A stretch of DNA of 64,000 nucleotides from Cepaea nemoralis. Taxonomy: Eukaryota; Mollusca; Gastropoda; Stylommatophora; Helicidae. The notes under the pieces were generated by a model. It worked only from the letters and a program-made list of their open reading frames with translations, was not told the origin of the DNA and ran no database searches. How positions within the stretch are numbered: the stretch's first letter is position 1; each line of letters opens with the position of its first letter. The DNA is taken from positions 40,001-104,000 of the forward strand of contig JACEFZ010002112.1 in the NCBI GenBank assembly GCA_014155875.1, read 5' to 3'. Made by a program: the position numbers and the translations under genes. Of this stretch, positions 1 through 10,745 are shown in pieces.

Positions 1-313
1 GGGCATGTGTTACACACTGAAAGTGGTCTTCGATGGTTTTAACCGTTGGAAGGACAGTATGGGGGTCGAGAATTGTCATGTTGCAAAAAGAGACCTTTAC
101 TCAGAAGTCCATGTCGTTGGATTTGATTGCAGGTCGAGACTTCCTACTCCACTCATCCACTTGCTGGACTGACAGGCATGTACCACCATACTGGATCTCC
201 ATTCGACGATGAATTTCTATAGGTTGCACTCCTTCACTGCGAAACAAAAATAAAAATAAACGGACAACAGAACGCAGCTCCTCTTTCGTGCATGTCAAAA
301 TTGAGGCTACCAT
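1..313 (-). pseudogene. mariner-family transposase remnant, cut by the left edge
   Basis: Read on the minus strand, the first 70 codons carry the helix-turn-helix region typical of mariner transposases and GVQW3/SETMAR-like relatives, including EGVQPIEIHRRM and LSVQQVDEW. After the stop near 101 the sequence resumes with the catalytic-core segment around the second aspartate (HDNSRP, then HTVLPTVKTIEDHF), but a one-base shift lies between those two pieces. The DNA between the helix-turn-helix and this core segment is missing, so this is an internally deleted, frameshifted copy whose C-terminus lies outside the window. It cannot encode an active enzyme. The family call rests on motif recognition alone. 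Confidence 0.75.
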
Positions 314-1139
314 CTTTGAACTGTCATTATGACGTTACCGTGTTCGTCTGCACCTTGATATCACGTGCTTAACAATTTTGACATCGCTAACAACAATATT
401 TACCATTTGCAAGACAATGACAAGTTTATTGTAATTTTTATCGCAATTTTAAGGTTTTCATTTGCTTTCCCCGCTTATTATTGGAATTCTTATGGTAATA
501 TTAGACGTAAAATACAGTTTTGTACAGATATGATTAGAATATCATCAGGTTCTCACATGACTATTCAAACTTACACTATCAAAACAAAAAGTTGTATAAC
601 TAACCAACGACAACACAATGTTTACAATAAAAGAGTTTATGATCAAAACTATGCACAGTACATGTCTGTTCATTTCAGTACCTGTGATGCTGTATGGATT
701 GATGTGAGTTGGTATCAGAATAATAAAGCAATATTGCATGATCTGGTGTATTTGTGACAATGCTTTAATTTAATAAAAATAACAGTATTTGATAGAATAA
801 ATAATAAACAGAAATGAGATTTCAATACTAAAATATGGACTGAAAAATCAAGTCGTGATTCGAAAATCACTTAACTTCCTAAAAATATTAGAACATTAGA
901 AGCTATGAGAGGAATCGCCATTGGGAGACGTAACATCGATAACAGACCTGGTTTACTCACATTTTGGTGACTAAAATGGTATAGCTGTTCTTGGGTAATT
1001 TGGTGTTGCTGATTCCAAAAATGTTTTTGTTTTTTTTTAATTTTAATCAGTTCTAGCTTTTGAGATATCTAAGAATGACCTTCTTAGCAGGGCAATTGTT
1101 ATGCACATGCCTAAAGTTAGGTGCCATCAGTGGCATTTT
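314..1139. other. AT-rich stretch without recognisable gene
   Basis: An open frame on the plus strand at 365-757 has no ATG at its start and resembles nothing I know; its AT-rich composition makes chance a sufficient explanation. No promoter, RNA gene or repeat was recognised here. Confidence 0.4.
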
Positions 1140-1445
1140 GACTGTCATCTGTAGTCAACAGTCATAAAAGCTTCCTTTCCAGCACTTCCTGGAATTTGAT
1201 ATACCCGAACAATCACTCCTAGGGGTCCAACAGTAACCTACTATCATGAGGTCATCCCAAAGTCCCTGGTATTTCTCTTCCATTGTTTCTACATCTTGGT
1301 AAAATCTTTCACCTTGCTCCTCACTAAAGCCGCTAAGATTCTCTGGAAAGAAATATAAAAGGTTATGGAGGTAATGAAATTTTATACTCATTTTACATCC
1401 AAGCTTTCAAAAACTCGACAGCATATTTTCAACTAATTCGGAATA
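1140..1445 (-). pseudogene. C-terminal fragment of an unnamed multicopy protein family
   Basis: The minus-strand reading contains NYSELVENMLSSF, one in-frame TGA, then KLGCKMSIKFHYLHNL, FPENLSGFSEEQGERF and DYCWTPRSD. This pattern (SxKxHxLHxH, FPENxGxxSDExGERFxQD, MExxYxGxW, DYCWxxxRD) is one I recall from many uncharacterised, multicopy arthropod, cnidarian and mollusc proteins; no function is established to my knowledge. The stop codon and missing flanks make it a pseudogene. The N-terminal and middle part of the same family lies at 2830-3960 on the opposite strand, so the locus has been rearranged. Confidence 0.65.
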
Positions 1446-2688
<1,243 letters not shown>

Positions 2689-2829
2689 AAAAACACAAAT
2701 ATGGAAGTATCCAGATTTAGATTCTGTTTGACGACCTTTTACAGAGAGAGATGACATGTCAATTCAAACTTTCAGTCAGATTTCGGATTTACTTGCTAGA
2801 AGATGAACAGCTGTGGCATGTGGAACGAC

Positions 2830-3960
2830 AAGTGACAGTGATAGTGATTTCGAAGATGATTTTCCAGCTGCTTAACGCTTCCACCAGCGTGAACTGAATG
2901 ATCTAGTCTGAGATCTATAGCTTAAAAGAAAACAAATTATTGACTGCTGAAACATAGGTTACATTTTATCGAAGCAGAGAGCAAGGTCTTCTTACATTCT
3001 TTGGTAAATAAAGGAAACTTTTGTTTTGTACTATGTAGGAGGTCTTGTAAAATAAATAAGTGTAAGATTAGTGGCGACTTTTCATTGACAGCTCTAAAAG
3101 AAGTTAGAAAAGTGTTCTCTAACGCAATGGTAACAAATATGGCTCAATTCCAATTGCCCATTCTACTACAATGAAGGAGACGTATGCTACAATAAGCGCA
3201 GTTCTGGAAAAGTTGAAGTATTACTAACATAACTGTGTGGTTTGTGTAGATCTTAATATGATGAACTTCTTGCAGAAGGAGATTCACTAAAGTCTATCCA
3301 GAAATGAATGCCTTCATTCACGATCAATTAGTTTGAAAACCGCCTGTTGCATCGTTATGAAATTTTTCCTGCCGTCTTAAATTTACCCCCCACCTAAGGA
3401 CTTTGTCTTTGATAGGTCCAAAAGCAACTTAACTCATGGAAAGCGGCGACATTTCTTTGATGATTTGGTGAAAAACTAGTGATTTCTTGTTAACAAACTT
3501 GTTTTGCAGTAATGTCCCTTTTCACTACGCGAGGTTCTTGTCATAAAGCCATGTCTCACGAGGAAATTAACTATTCAACGCTAATGTTTTCGTGTGAAGC
3601 TGTAGTACATTTAATAATGTGCACTTCATCTCTGATTCGTAAATTATATACCGCATATAAACAAACTTTGAAATCTGCTGTACAATCTCCAGAAAAAAAA
3701 CTTTTTTTTTGTTGGGTGGTCATAATAATAAGGTTATATGCTAAATCTCATCATTTTCCCTCATTTAGTTACTGAGATATGGGGCAAACTAAAGTAAACA
3801 GACAATAAATATCCAGGCGTTATATGTTTAAGTTGGACATGCATATATTGTCAACAAGCCTCTCCTTGATCGAAAATGAGATCTACTGCCACCATTACAT
3901 ATAATGCTTGGCTTGATGAAGCAATTTGTTTCGGCACTTGGCTCCATTGTAATCACTTTT
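2830..3960 (+). pseudogene. N-terminal and middle part of the same unnamed multicopy family
   Basis: The plus strand can be read through several stops and shifts as an acidic start (SDSDSDFEDDFPAA), then RFHQRELNDLV, VTFYRSREQGLL, WRLFIDSSKRS, NGNKYGSIPIAHS, VLEKLKYY, VVCVDLNMMNFL and, at about 3846-3940, IVNKPLLDRK, LLPPLHIMLGLMKQFVSALG. These blocks occur in this order in the uncharacterised family whose C-terminus is at 1140-1445. At least six stop codons show that it is dead. Multicopy occurrence suggests a mobile origin, but I see no terminal repeats here. Confidence 0.65.
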
Positions 3961-3972
3961 TTTTGTTCGTTT

Positions 3973-4075
3973 AAGGACATTGCAATCAACCCCAGGATTT
4001 ATTGGTTGCTTGTGACATACCAGGTTGCTCGCTGTTTATTCATCAATGATTATGATGACCATTCATTTCATCCAG
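3973..4075 (+). repeat. Copy of a short dispersed repeat
   Basis: The start AAGGACATTGCAATCAACCC resembles segments at 1661, 60825 and 60991, with weaker similarity continuing for some tens of bases. The copies are diverged and no coding capacity is evident. Confidence 0.45.
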
Positions 4076-4740
4076 TGGGGTTGAAAGTATGGAGCCGTAA
4101 GTTATAAGATGGAATGAAGAATGACTTGCGCGATGAATTGGAAGATGCATCATGCAACGGGTCATAAGTCAATACCGTCAGAAGCTCAGGTATTGGCTAA
4201 GCCACTGGGCGGGAGAACAAACGGGAAGGGGGTGCTGTGGAGAAGCGCCCACGTGAGCTGAAGAGTACAAATTGGGATTGGCGAAGATGTCACGGACGCA
4301 GTTCGCAATTAGCGATTTCTCGTCCAGCGCTAGAAACACAGCTGCGGAAGATTTAGTTGCGTTGGTCCTCACAGGATTTGATGGCCGTGATCTGTATGTC
4401 AGCCACGCCACGTCACAGTGGTCAGGACTGTTGCAGTGCATGGATACTGGTTTCTGGGCGCCACTGTTGATATCAGAAAGGTGTTGCCTAAATTGTGCAC
4501 AGAAGGACGATATATTGCCACAGTAAGGTCATCGTGTTATTTGGTTTGATCGTGTTATCTTCGGCAATTTTAATGCTCAGTGAATAGAAATTACATTATA
4601 ATACTTGTTAATTTGATTGTGTACCATGTTTGGTCCAAACCTACTTTGTTTTTTTATACTGAATCAGTTAACAACATCTAATATTGGTAACTGCGATCAA
4701 TTTAAAAAAAAAAAAAAAATGAATACACAAGAATTTCATA
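4076..4740. other. Stretch without recognisable gene
   Basis: Overlapping open frames at 4178-4441 (minus) and 4272-4526 (plus) are antisense to one another and show no known motif. A poly-A run of about 15 lies at 4705-4719. Nothing else is supported. Confidence 0.4.
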
Positions 4741-5002
4741 TTACGTGATCACAAAGAATATCAATGCAGACGAAAGAAACATGGCGGACGTTGTGGATGC
4801 CATATTTCCATGTCCTCCTGCAAAAACTCGATTGTTTTGAGTTGTACATTGGTCTATGCACGGAACTGGACATGAGTGGAGGCGTGCAAGGAACTGAAGA
4901 CCTCCTACCGTGTCCTTTACTCTGTAAATGACCCATTTAAAGGCTTCATCGTTCAAACATGGATGCTTCTCCAAATTTCCGAGTACCTCACGGCATTCCG
5001 GT
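4741..5002 (-). CDS. Probable last exon of a host gene, Cys-containing with hydrophobic C-terminus
   Basis: On the minus strand a good splice acceptor (pyrimidine tract TTTTATTGTCTTTCAACACAG) ends at 5003. The exon starts at 5002 with one base completing a split codon and stays open for 86 codons to a TAA at 4741-4743. The product starts PECREVLGNLEKHPCL, has five or more cysteines, including CPVPCIDQC, and ends in a short hydrophobic tail (MFLSSALIFFVIT). A small-residue stretch (GNMASTTSA) before the tail resembles a GPI-attachment site, so a GPI-anchored or secreted ectodomain is possible; this is inference. I do not recognise the family. Upstream exons lie to the right and were not found. 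Confidence 0.5.
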
Positions 5003-5266
5003 CTGTGTTGAAAGACAATAAAAATTTATAAAAGTGCTTGAAAATCAATGAAAATGGCGTATACAATGTGTCATTTCTTGGAAATTAAAATATTAGCTTA
5101 TAATTTGGCCTTATCAAACGTTGTGGTGCTTCATTTATTTAATTTTTTTTTAAAGTCTGTGAGCAAGTACCAAATATTTATTTTATTCTGTTTTTACTTT
5201 TCTATCATGATATGCCCTAATGTAATTTTTGTTGTGCCATTTCCGTGTTTGTGTTGTTATTTGTGT

Positions 5267-5310
5267 GTTGTTGTTGTTGTTGTTTGTTTGTTTGTTTGTT
5301 TGTTTGTTGA
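5267..5310. repeat. (TTG)n and (TTTG)n microsatellite
   Basis: GTT triplets pass into TTTG tetranucleotides just upstream of the SINE. Confidence 0.85.
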
Positions 5311-5375
5311 TGAAGGTTTGTCATCGCAACGTTCTATATTTTGTATAATTTATATTGTTAACCCTGTCTATCAAT

Positions 5376-5522
5376 CAGAGGAGCGGCTGGCCGAGTGGCT
5401 AGAATGCCGGATTCTCCTTCGGGAGACCCGAGTTCGAATCCTCGGTAAGGTGTGGATTTTTGCTATCAGGTACAAAACCAAAACTCTAACCTGCACAGTT
5501 CAACTGTACTAGCCAGGTGGCC
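5376..5522 (+). repeat. tRNA-derived SINE
   Basis: The head has a pol III A box (TGGCCGAGTGGCT at about 5389) and B box (GAGTTCGAATCC) framed by a paired CCGAG/CTCGG T-arm at about 5428-5444. The acceptor stem does not pair and no CCA-ready end exists, so it is not a functional tRNA. A non-tRNA body follows (about 5445-5520) and runs into the CCAA-type repeat. Confidence 0.65.
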
Positions 5523-5529
5523 TTAATTC

Positions 5530-6925
5530 CTCAGCCCCCAGCCAACCAACCAACCAGCCATTCAACCAGGCAACCTAGCAACCAAAAGCCAGCCATCAGC
5601 CAAACAATCAACCAATCAACCAATCAACCAATCAGTCAACCAACCAGTCAACAATACAGTCAACTAGCCATCAAACCAACTAAACTACCAACCAACCAGT
5701 CAACAAACCAAGAGAGCAACTAACCAACCAGTCAACAATTCCAGTCACCAGCTAACAAACCAGCCATACTACCAGCCAACCAGTCAACACACCAACCAAC
5801 CAAACAACCAGTCAACAACCCAGTCAACCAGCCAATAAACCAACTAAACTACCGACCAACCAATCAACACACCAAGAGAGCAACTAACCAACCAACCAGT
5901 CAACAATCCAGACAATAAACCAACTAAACTACCAAACAAACCAAGAGAGCAACCAACTAGAAAACAAATTAACCAACCTACCAACCAATCCGTCAACAAA
6001 CTAACCAACCTACCTACCTACCAGACAACAAAATAACCAACCTACCAACCAGCTAACAAACCAACCAACCAGCCAACAAACCAAGAGAGCAACCAACCTA
6101 CCAATCAATCAGTCAGCAAAACAAGAGAGCAACCAACTAGTCAACAACCCAGTCAACCAGCCAACAAACTAACCAACCTACCAACCAACCAGTCAACAAG
6201 CGAAGAGAGCAACCAACTAGTCAACATCCCAGTCAACCAGCCAACAAACTAACCAACCTATCAACCAACCCGTCATTAAACTAACCAACCTACCAACCAA
6301 CCAGTCAACAAACCAAGAAAGCAACCAACTAGTCAACAAATTAACCAACCTACCAACCAACCCGTCAACAAACTAACCAACCTATCAACCAACCAGCCAA
6401 CAAACCAAGAGAGCAACTAACCTACCAATCAACCAGTCAACAAACCAAGAGAGCAACCAACTAGTCAACAAATTAACCAACCTACCAACCAACCCGTCAA
6501 CAAACTAACCAACCTACCAATCAACCAGTCAACAAACCAAGAGAGCAACCAACTAGTTAACAAATTAACCAACCTACCAACCAACCCGTCAACAAACTAA
6601 CCAACCTACCAATCAACCAGTCAACAAACCAAGAGTGAAACCAACCTACCAATCAACCAGTCAACAAATCAAGAGTGCAACCAACCTACCAATCAACCAG
6701 TCAACAAACCAAGAGTGCAACCAACCGTCCAGTCAACACCCAGTCAACCAGCCAAAAAAAAAAAAAATCAGCCAACCTACCAATCAACCAGTCAATAAAC
6801 CAACCAACCAACCAACTAGTCAAGAACCGAGTCAACCAGACAACAAACCAACCAACCTACTTACCAACCAGTCATCAAATCTAGCAACCAACCAGCCAAC
6901 CTACCAGCCACTGACGGCTTGTAAC
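5530..6925. repeat. (CCAA)-based satellite with 92-bp and 40-bp higher-order units
   Basis: Nearly 1.4 kb of variants of CCAACCAACCAGTCAACAA. The segment marked CCAAGAGAGC recurs at 6445, 6537 and 6629, giving a 92-bp unit. It then switches to a 40-bp unit with marks at 6629, 6669 and 6709. The plus-strand frames here are Gln/Asn/Pro/Thr repeats and should not be called proteins. The tract starts where the SINE ends. Confidence 0.9.
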
Positions 6926-7029
6926 CACAGCGCCCTCCAATTTTGTAACCCATGTTATTCACAGACAGTCAGCAGACAAGATAGGAATTATGATGAGGCT
7001 ATAAGGATGTCATTTTATAGAAGAAAAAG

Positions 7030-7215
7030 CGATGAAGACATTAACAAACAAAAAAATAACCCACATTACTCGCATTAGAAGAGGTCAGTCCACATTCTTT
7101 CGGCACGTCATGAGAAGGAAAAAGGTGGAGTATGTCATGACAACAGGAAGGTTGGGAGGAAGGAGAAGCAGGGGAAGACTGTCAGAGTCCAAAGTATTGC
7201 CAGCAGAGATGCAGG
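7030..7215 (+). pseudogene. LINE reverse transcriptase C-terminal fragment
   Basis: The frame reads ITRIRRGQSTFFRHVMRRKKVEYVMTTGRLGG in pieces: the FFGHVMRR and TTG-GKxxxxRxRGR blocks that follow the RT domain in endonuclease/RT LINEs. The same blocks are seen better preserved at about 34450-34560. Only about 60 codons remain. Confidence 0.7.
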
Positions 7216-7705
7216 GACATCGTTACGCCCGCCAGGCGAATAGTCCCTAGTGGGGATGCTGTAACATCGTTACGCCCGCCAGGCGAGTATTAGTTACCTG
7301 CCTGCGAGGTTGCCGGCTGACGAGACAGCCAGCTGGTCAGGCAAGGACAAAGCAGGACGCACGCAGGCCTCGTGAAGCCACTTCAGGTGGGCAGGCGCGT
7401 TGCGAGAAATAGCCAGACAGCTCTGGGACTCGGACTCGACTGGACGTATGATGGGAGAAAGGCTTGTGTAGTTTCTGTGGCCCGAAAGTCGAGTGTCTGT
7501 ACATCTTGTGAGACTGATTGTAAGCTGTGGGTTGCCTGTAAGTGTATTGTTATAACTTATGTATTGTGATGATCATCTCTAGATCGTGATCTGTAAATAA
7601 ATCCATCGAAACTTAGTGTCGTTGAGTCTCAAGTCAAATCACGTTGTATTTGTACTGTCTCACATGTGTTAGGTTAACGAGCCAGGTTTAAGACCCTGAC
7701 AAAGA
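7216..7705 (+). other. Possible solo LTR or unclassified repeat
   Basis: A direct repeat, CATCGTTACGCCCGCCAGGC, occurs at about 7217 and 7266. From TGTAACATCG (about 7260) the segment runs through an AATAAA at 7595-7600 to ACCCTGACA near 7702, so it has TG...CA limits and a polyadenylation signal as an LTR would. No second copy, target duplication or coding region was found; the call is weak. Confidence 0.25.
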
Positions 7706-7879
7706 CCAAGAGAGAACATACGTACTAGACACTTTGGCATCATGGCATTGAGAATTATCATTATCAGAAATGTTTGGTAGTAAACGAGGTAGAAGGCCGT
7801 GGACAGACATGATCACCAACGCCACACAGCGTGGACTATAAGTAGAAGTAATTCAATTTAAATAACTATACTCTTCATC

Positions 7880-8238
7880 CAGGCATAAATACCTTTGAAT
7901 ATAAATTTTATAGACGTGTTCTAAGAATATCTTGGATACAAAAATAGAAAAAAAGGCATCCATACGACAAGAGCTGAATATTGAAGAAGAATGGCTACTA
8001 AAATCGATGAAACAAAAATATTATGTTAAAACGTCATGACAATTTGGAGAGAATAATAATGGAGGGGTATATATCCGGGAAGAGAGGAAGAGGAAGGCCA
8101 AAGAGAAGTTGGGTGCAGGATGTGGCAGAAGATCTCCAGATGGGTGTATCAGACGCGGGACATCTTGCTTATGACCAAGAACTCTTCCGAAATGTTGTTA
8201 TGGGAGCGAGGTTTTGCATGGGACATGCTACTGAATGA
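7880..8238 (+). pseudogene. LINE reverse transcriptase C-terminal end
   Basis: Readable blocks FYRRVLRISWI, ...RHDNLERIIMEG, SGKRGRGRPKRSWVQDV and DQELFRNVVMGA match the thumb and C-terminal tail of LINE ORF2 proteins (YRRMLRISW, GRGRPRxxWxD). One or two shifts interrupt it. The stop is directly followed by the (GAAT)n tract, which looks like the 3' tail of this LINE expanded into a microsatellite. Confidence 0.75.
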
Positions 8239-8454
8239 ATGAATGAATGAATGAACGAACAAACGAACGAACGAACGAACGAACGAACGAATGAATGAAT
8301 GAATGAATGAATGAATGAATGAACGAATGAATGAATGAATGAATGAATGAATGAACGAACGAACGAACGAACGAACGAACGAACGAATGAATGAATGAAT
8401 GAATGAATGAACGAATGAATGAATGAATGAATGAAAGAATGAATGAATGAATTC
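8233..8454. repeat. (GAAT)n/(GAAC)n microsatellite at a LINE 3' end
   Basis: Alternating blocks of GAAT and GAAC tetranucleotides over about 220 bp immediately after the LINE stop codon. Minus-strand frames (Phe-Ile-His-Ser repeats) are artefacts. Confidence 0.95.
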
Positions 8455-9498
8455 GTTTCTTCTACCTGCCTGCAAAATCCGTCCAGGTTGCAGCTTTTCA
8501 TCAAGTCTGTGACAATTTTAGCGTTTGTGACAAAAAGTGTAAACTCCTCCCAGTTGCATTGACCAATGGGAGATCCGGCGTGTAAGTCACACATGGAAGA
8601 TGAGCCATACGCCACACACGCTGAAGCAACAGAAGATGCATGGAGGTCAGCGTTACTGAATAGATAAGAACGCTCGTTCTTAAACATCCGGTGTGCTGAA
8701 GGTGAAGTAGTATGTTTAACCCCTACACCAGTCAGCTGGAGTAAAATATTGAAATCTAGTCCTTGACTTGAAGACATAAATTACGAGTACCTCAGAAGTC
8801 GGAGTGGGTTCGCCTGATGGCGAGGGACACTAGTAATAGGAAAAGCTAATCCACACAGACAAATCGGTCCAGCGCACAAGTAGTAGCACGTGTATGCACT
8901 ACGCTTAAGTTCAACGAGAGCGAAGCAAAAGGAAACCCACACACACAACAACAAACAAAAAACAAACAAACAAAAAACAACAACAACAACAAATAAACAA
9001 CACAAAAAATTTTTTAAAAAAACGAAGCAAAAAATAAAACAAATCAAAACAAAAACATAAAATTAAAATTTTTTTTTGTAAAACGACACAAACGGTGACT
9101 CTGTTTTACAGTTACTTCAGCGTTCGAACACCCACAAACATTCACTTAACATCTTCAACTCGAAGAACTACCTTACAATGAACCATATATCCAGTCAACC
9201 TCAACTCTAAACTTAGATAGACTTTTCAAGGACCATTTCACCCATGATCTTCACAGTATTTCCTACACTCGTCTAGTTATTCTGATTAAAATTGTATTTT
9301 TTTAAGTTTTATAATTATTAACCTACTCTTCTGTTATATATACCAATCCTGAAACCGACGCCATCACCATGACAACTACCAGCTGATCCTGCTCGCCAGA
9401 CTGCAATGAAAGGGTAGCGAACATCACGATCTCCTTGCAAACATGGCCGCGTCTCTGGAGCCTGGACTGTATCAGCTGGAAACAACAACAGAACACTT
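8455..9498. other. Unassigned DNA with one open frame and an A-rich tract
   Basis: The minus strand is open without stops over about 8456-8777 (some 107 codons with ordinary composition and several Cys), but I recognise no domain and see no clear splice sites. From 8935 to 9080 is A-rich sequence of CAAA and CAA type. The DNA at 9548-9964, past the next microsatellite, also holds nothing I recognise. Confidence 0.35.
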
Positions 9499-9547
9499 AC
9501 GGACGGACGGACGGACGGACGGACGGACGGACGGACGGACGGACGGA
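9499..9547. repeat. (GGAC)n microsatellite
   Basis: About 12 copies of GGAC. Confidence 0.95.
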
Positions 9548-9966
9548 TCAACCATTTGTCTTTTTCTTCTGGAAGAGTTTTCTTGTTATTTATTTTTCTG
9601 GCTAGGTAATAATAGACAGAGACCTCTTGAATACCCCATTACTGTTGAGAAATACAGTGCATTGTGACTTAAGGGAAATAACAACAGAAAATATTAACAT
9701 CGTTGTGACTATATAGTTATCGCCCTTGGTTTTCTACATCCTTGTGTGTAATCGTTTGATGACATGGATTTTTTAAAAAAAATCTTTGGTTGACATATGG
9801 ATGTGTTTGTGTTTTTGGTTTTATTAATATTCATAATGAGGTCTTGATCTACGCAGTGTCTTTAAACAGACAACATTAACCATTCCAAGCTCTTTGCACT
9901 TCATGACATGAGGACCGTAGCATCTGCATATGTGAGTTCGGAAATCGAGTTTCCACAATTATATTA

Positions 9967-10549
9967 CGAGGTTGAGTCAATAAGTAAGTCACACAGTTAT
10001 GTGGGATGGCAGGTAAATGTAGTTGGTGTTTTCTACAGGTGTCATTAGGTGACAGCAACATCGAACTTTATATTCCCGTTCGTCAGGTGGCGCTAGGTGA
10101 CTTCTGCGCATGCACAGCGCATAACATAAATGGCGACTGTAATTACAACCACATACAGCTCGATTAACTCAGGGGAAAATTAACCAACTAAGGTGGGAAG
10201 TTCTGGAACATCCATCTTACAGCCCCGACTTAGCCCCTAGCGATTTCCACCTTTTTGGTCCACTGAAATCTCACCCTGGCGGGAGACATTTCGCGAATGA
10301 CGCCGAAGTTGAATGTGAAGTGTAAACGCAGTTTATAGAAAACAGAGCACGCAATTCTGTGCAGCGGTTTCGGAGGACTGACAAAACGATGGGGTATGTG
10401 CATCAATGTTGGTGGAAATTATGTTGAAAAATAAAGGGACAATGTATGTATATTTAAAAAAAAAAATTAAAAAAAAAAACTGGTGTCAAGTTATCATATT
10501 TAGTTATTTTTCTACAGCCATTTGTGACTTACTTATTGACTTCCCCTCG
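9967..10549 (+). mobile_element. Internally deleted mariner element with both termini
   Basis: The left end CGAGGTTGAGTCAATAAGTA and the reverse complement of the right end (CGAGGGGAAGTCAATAAGTA) match at all but 2-3 positions and continue AGTCACA. TA dinucleotides at 9965-9966 and 10550-10551 form the expected target duplication. Inside, at about 10190-10290, the plus strand reads WEVLEHPSYSPDLAPSDFHL and FGPLKSHPGGRHFANDAEVE: the catalytic segment before the last aspartate of the mariner DD34D triad, followed by the C-terminus with a stop. About 583 bp remain against about 1.3 kb for a full mariner, so most of the transposase gene is lost. It is non-autonomous. Confidence 0.85.
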
Positions 10550-10579
10550 TAAATATTTTCTTGTTAACAGTCCATCCAT

Positions 10580-10745
10580 CATGTGCCATGCCGGTAAGCG
10601 TGGGCGGTCATGTTCTGCCATCTCACTCGATCACCAGAGTCGTGGATCAGTTCCGTGTTTCTGTCTCGACCATGCCACAAGGCCAAGCCATCCAGGTACT
10701 TGCTTCTAGATCTTCCCCTTGGTCTGTTCCCATCGATCTTACAAT
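10580..10745 (-). pseudogene. LINE reverse transcriptase C-terminal fragment
   Basis: The minus strand reads KIDGNRPRGRSRSKYLDGLA, WHGRDRNTELIHDSGDRVRW and NMTAHAYRHGT then stop: the GRxRGRxxxxxLDGL ... WRxMTAxxxxHGT terminal block of LINE ORF2 proteins. It starts about 30 bp after the mariner element. Confidence 0.75.

Noticed and set aside
5380..5455. Functional tRNA gene (Ser/Leu-like)
   Set aside because: A and B boxes and a T-arm are present, but the acceptor stem does not pair and a SINE body follows.
5517..7078. Gln/Asn/Pro-rich plus-strand proteins
   Set aside because: Translations of the CCAA-based satellite; three frames are all open in places, as expected of a stop-poor repeat.
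8149..8777. Phe-Ile-His-Ser repeat protein on the minus strand
   Set aside because: Most of it is the GAAT/GAAC microsatellite; only the non-repeat part was kept as an uncertain open stretch.
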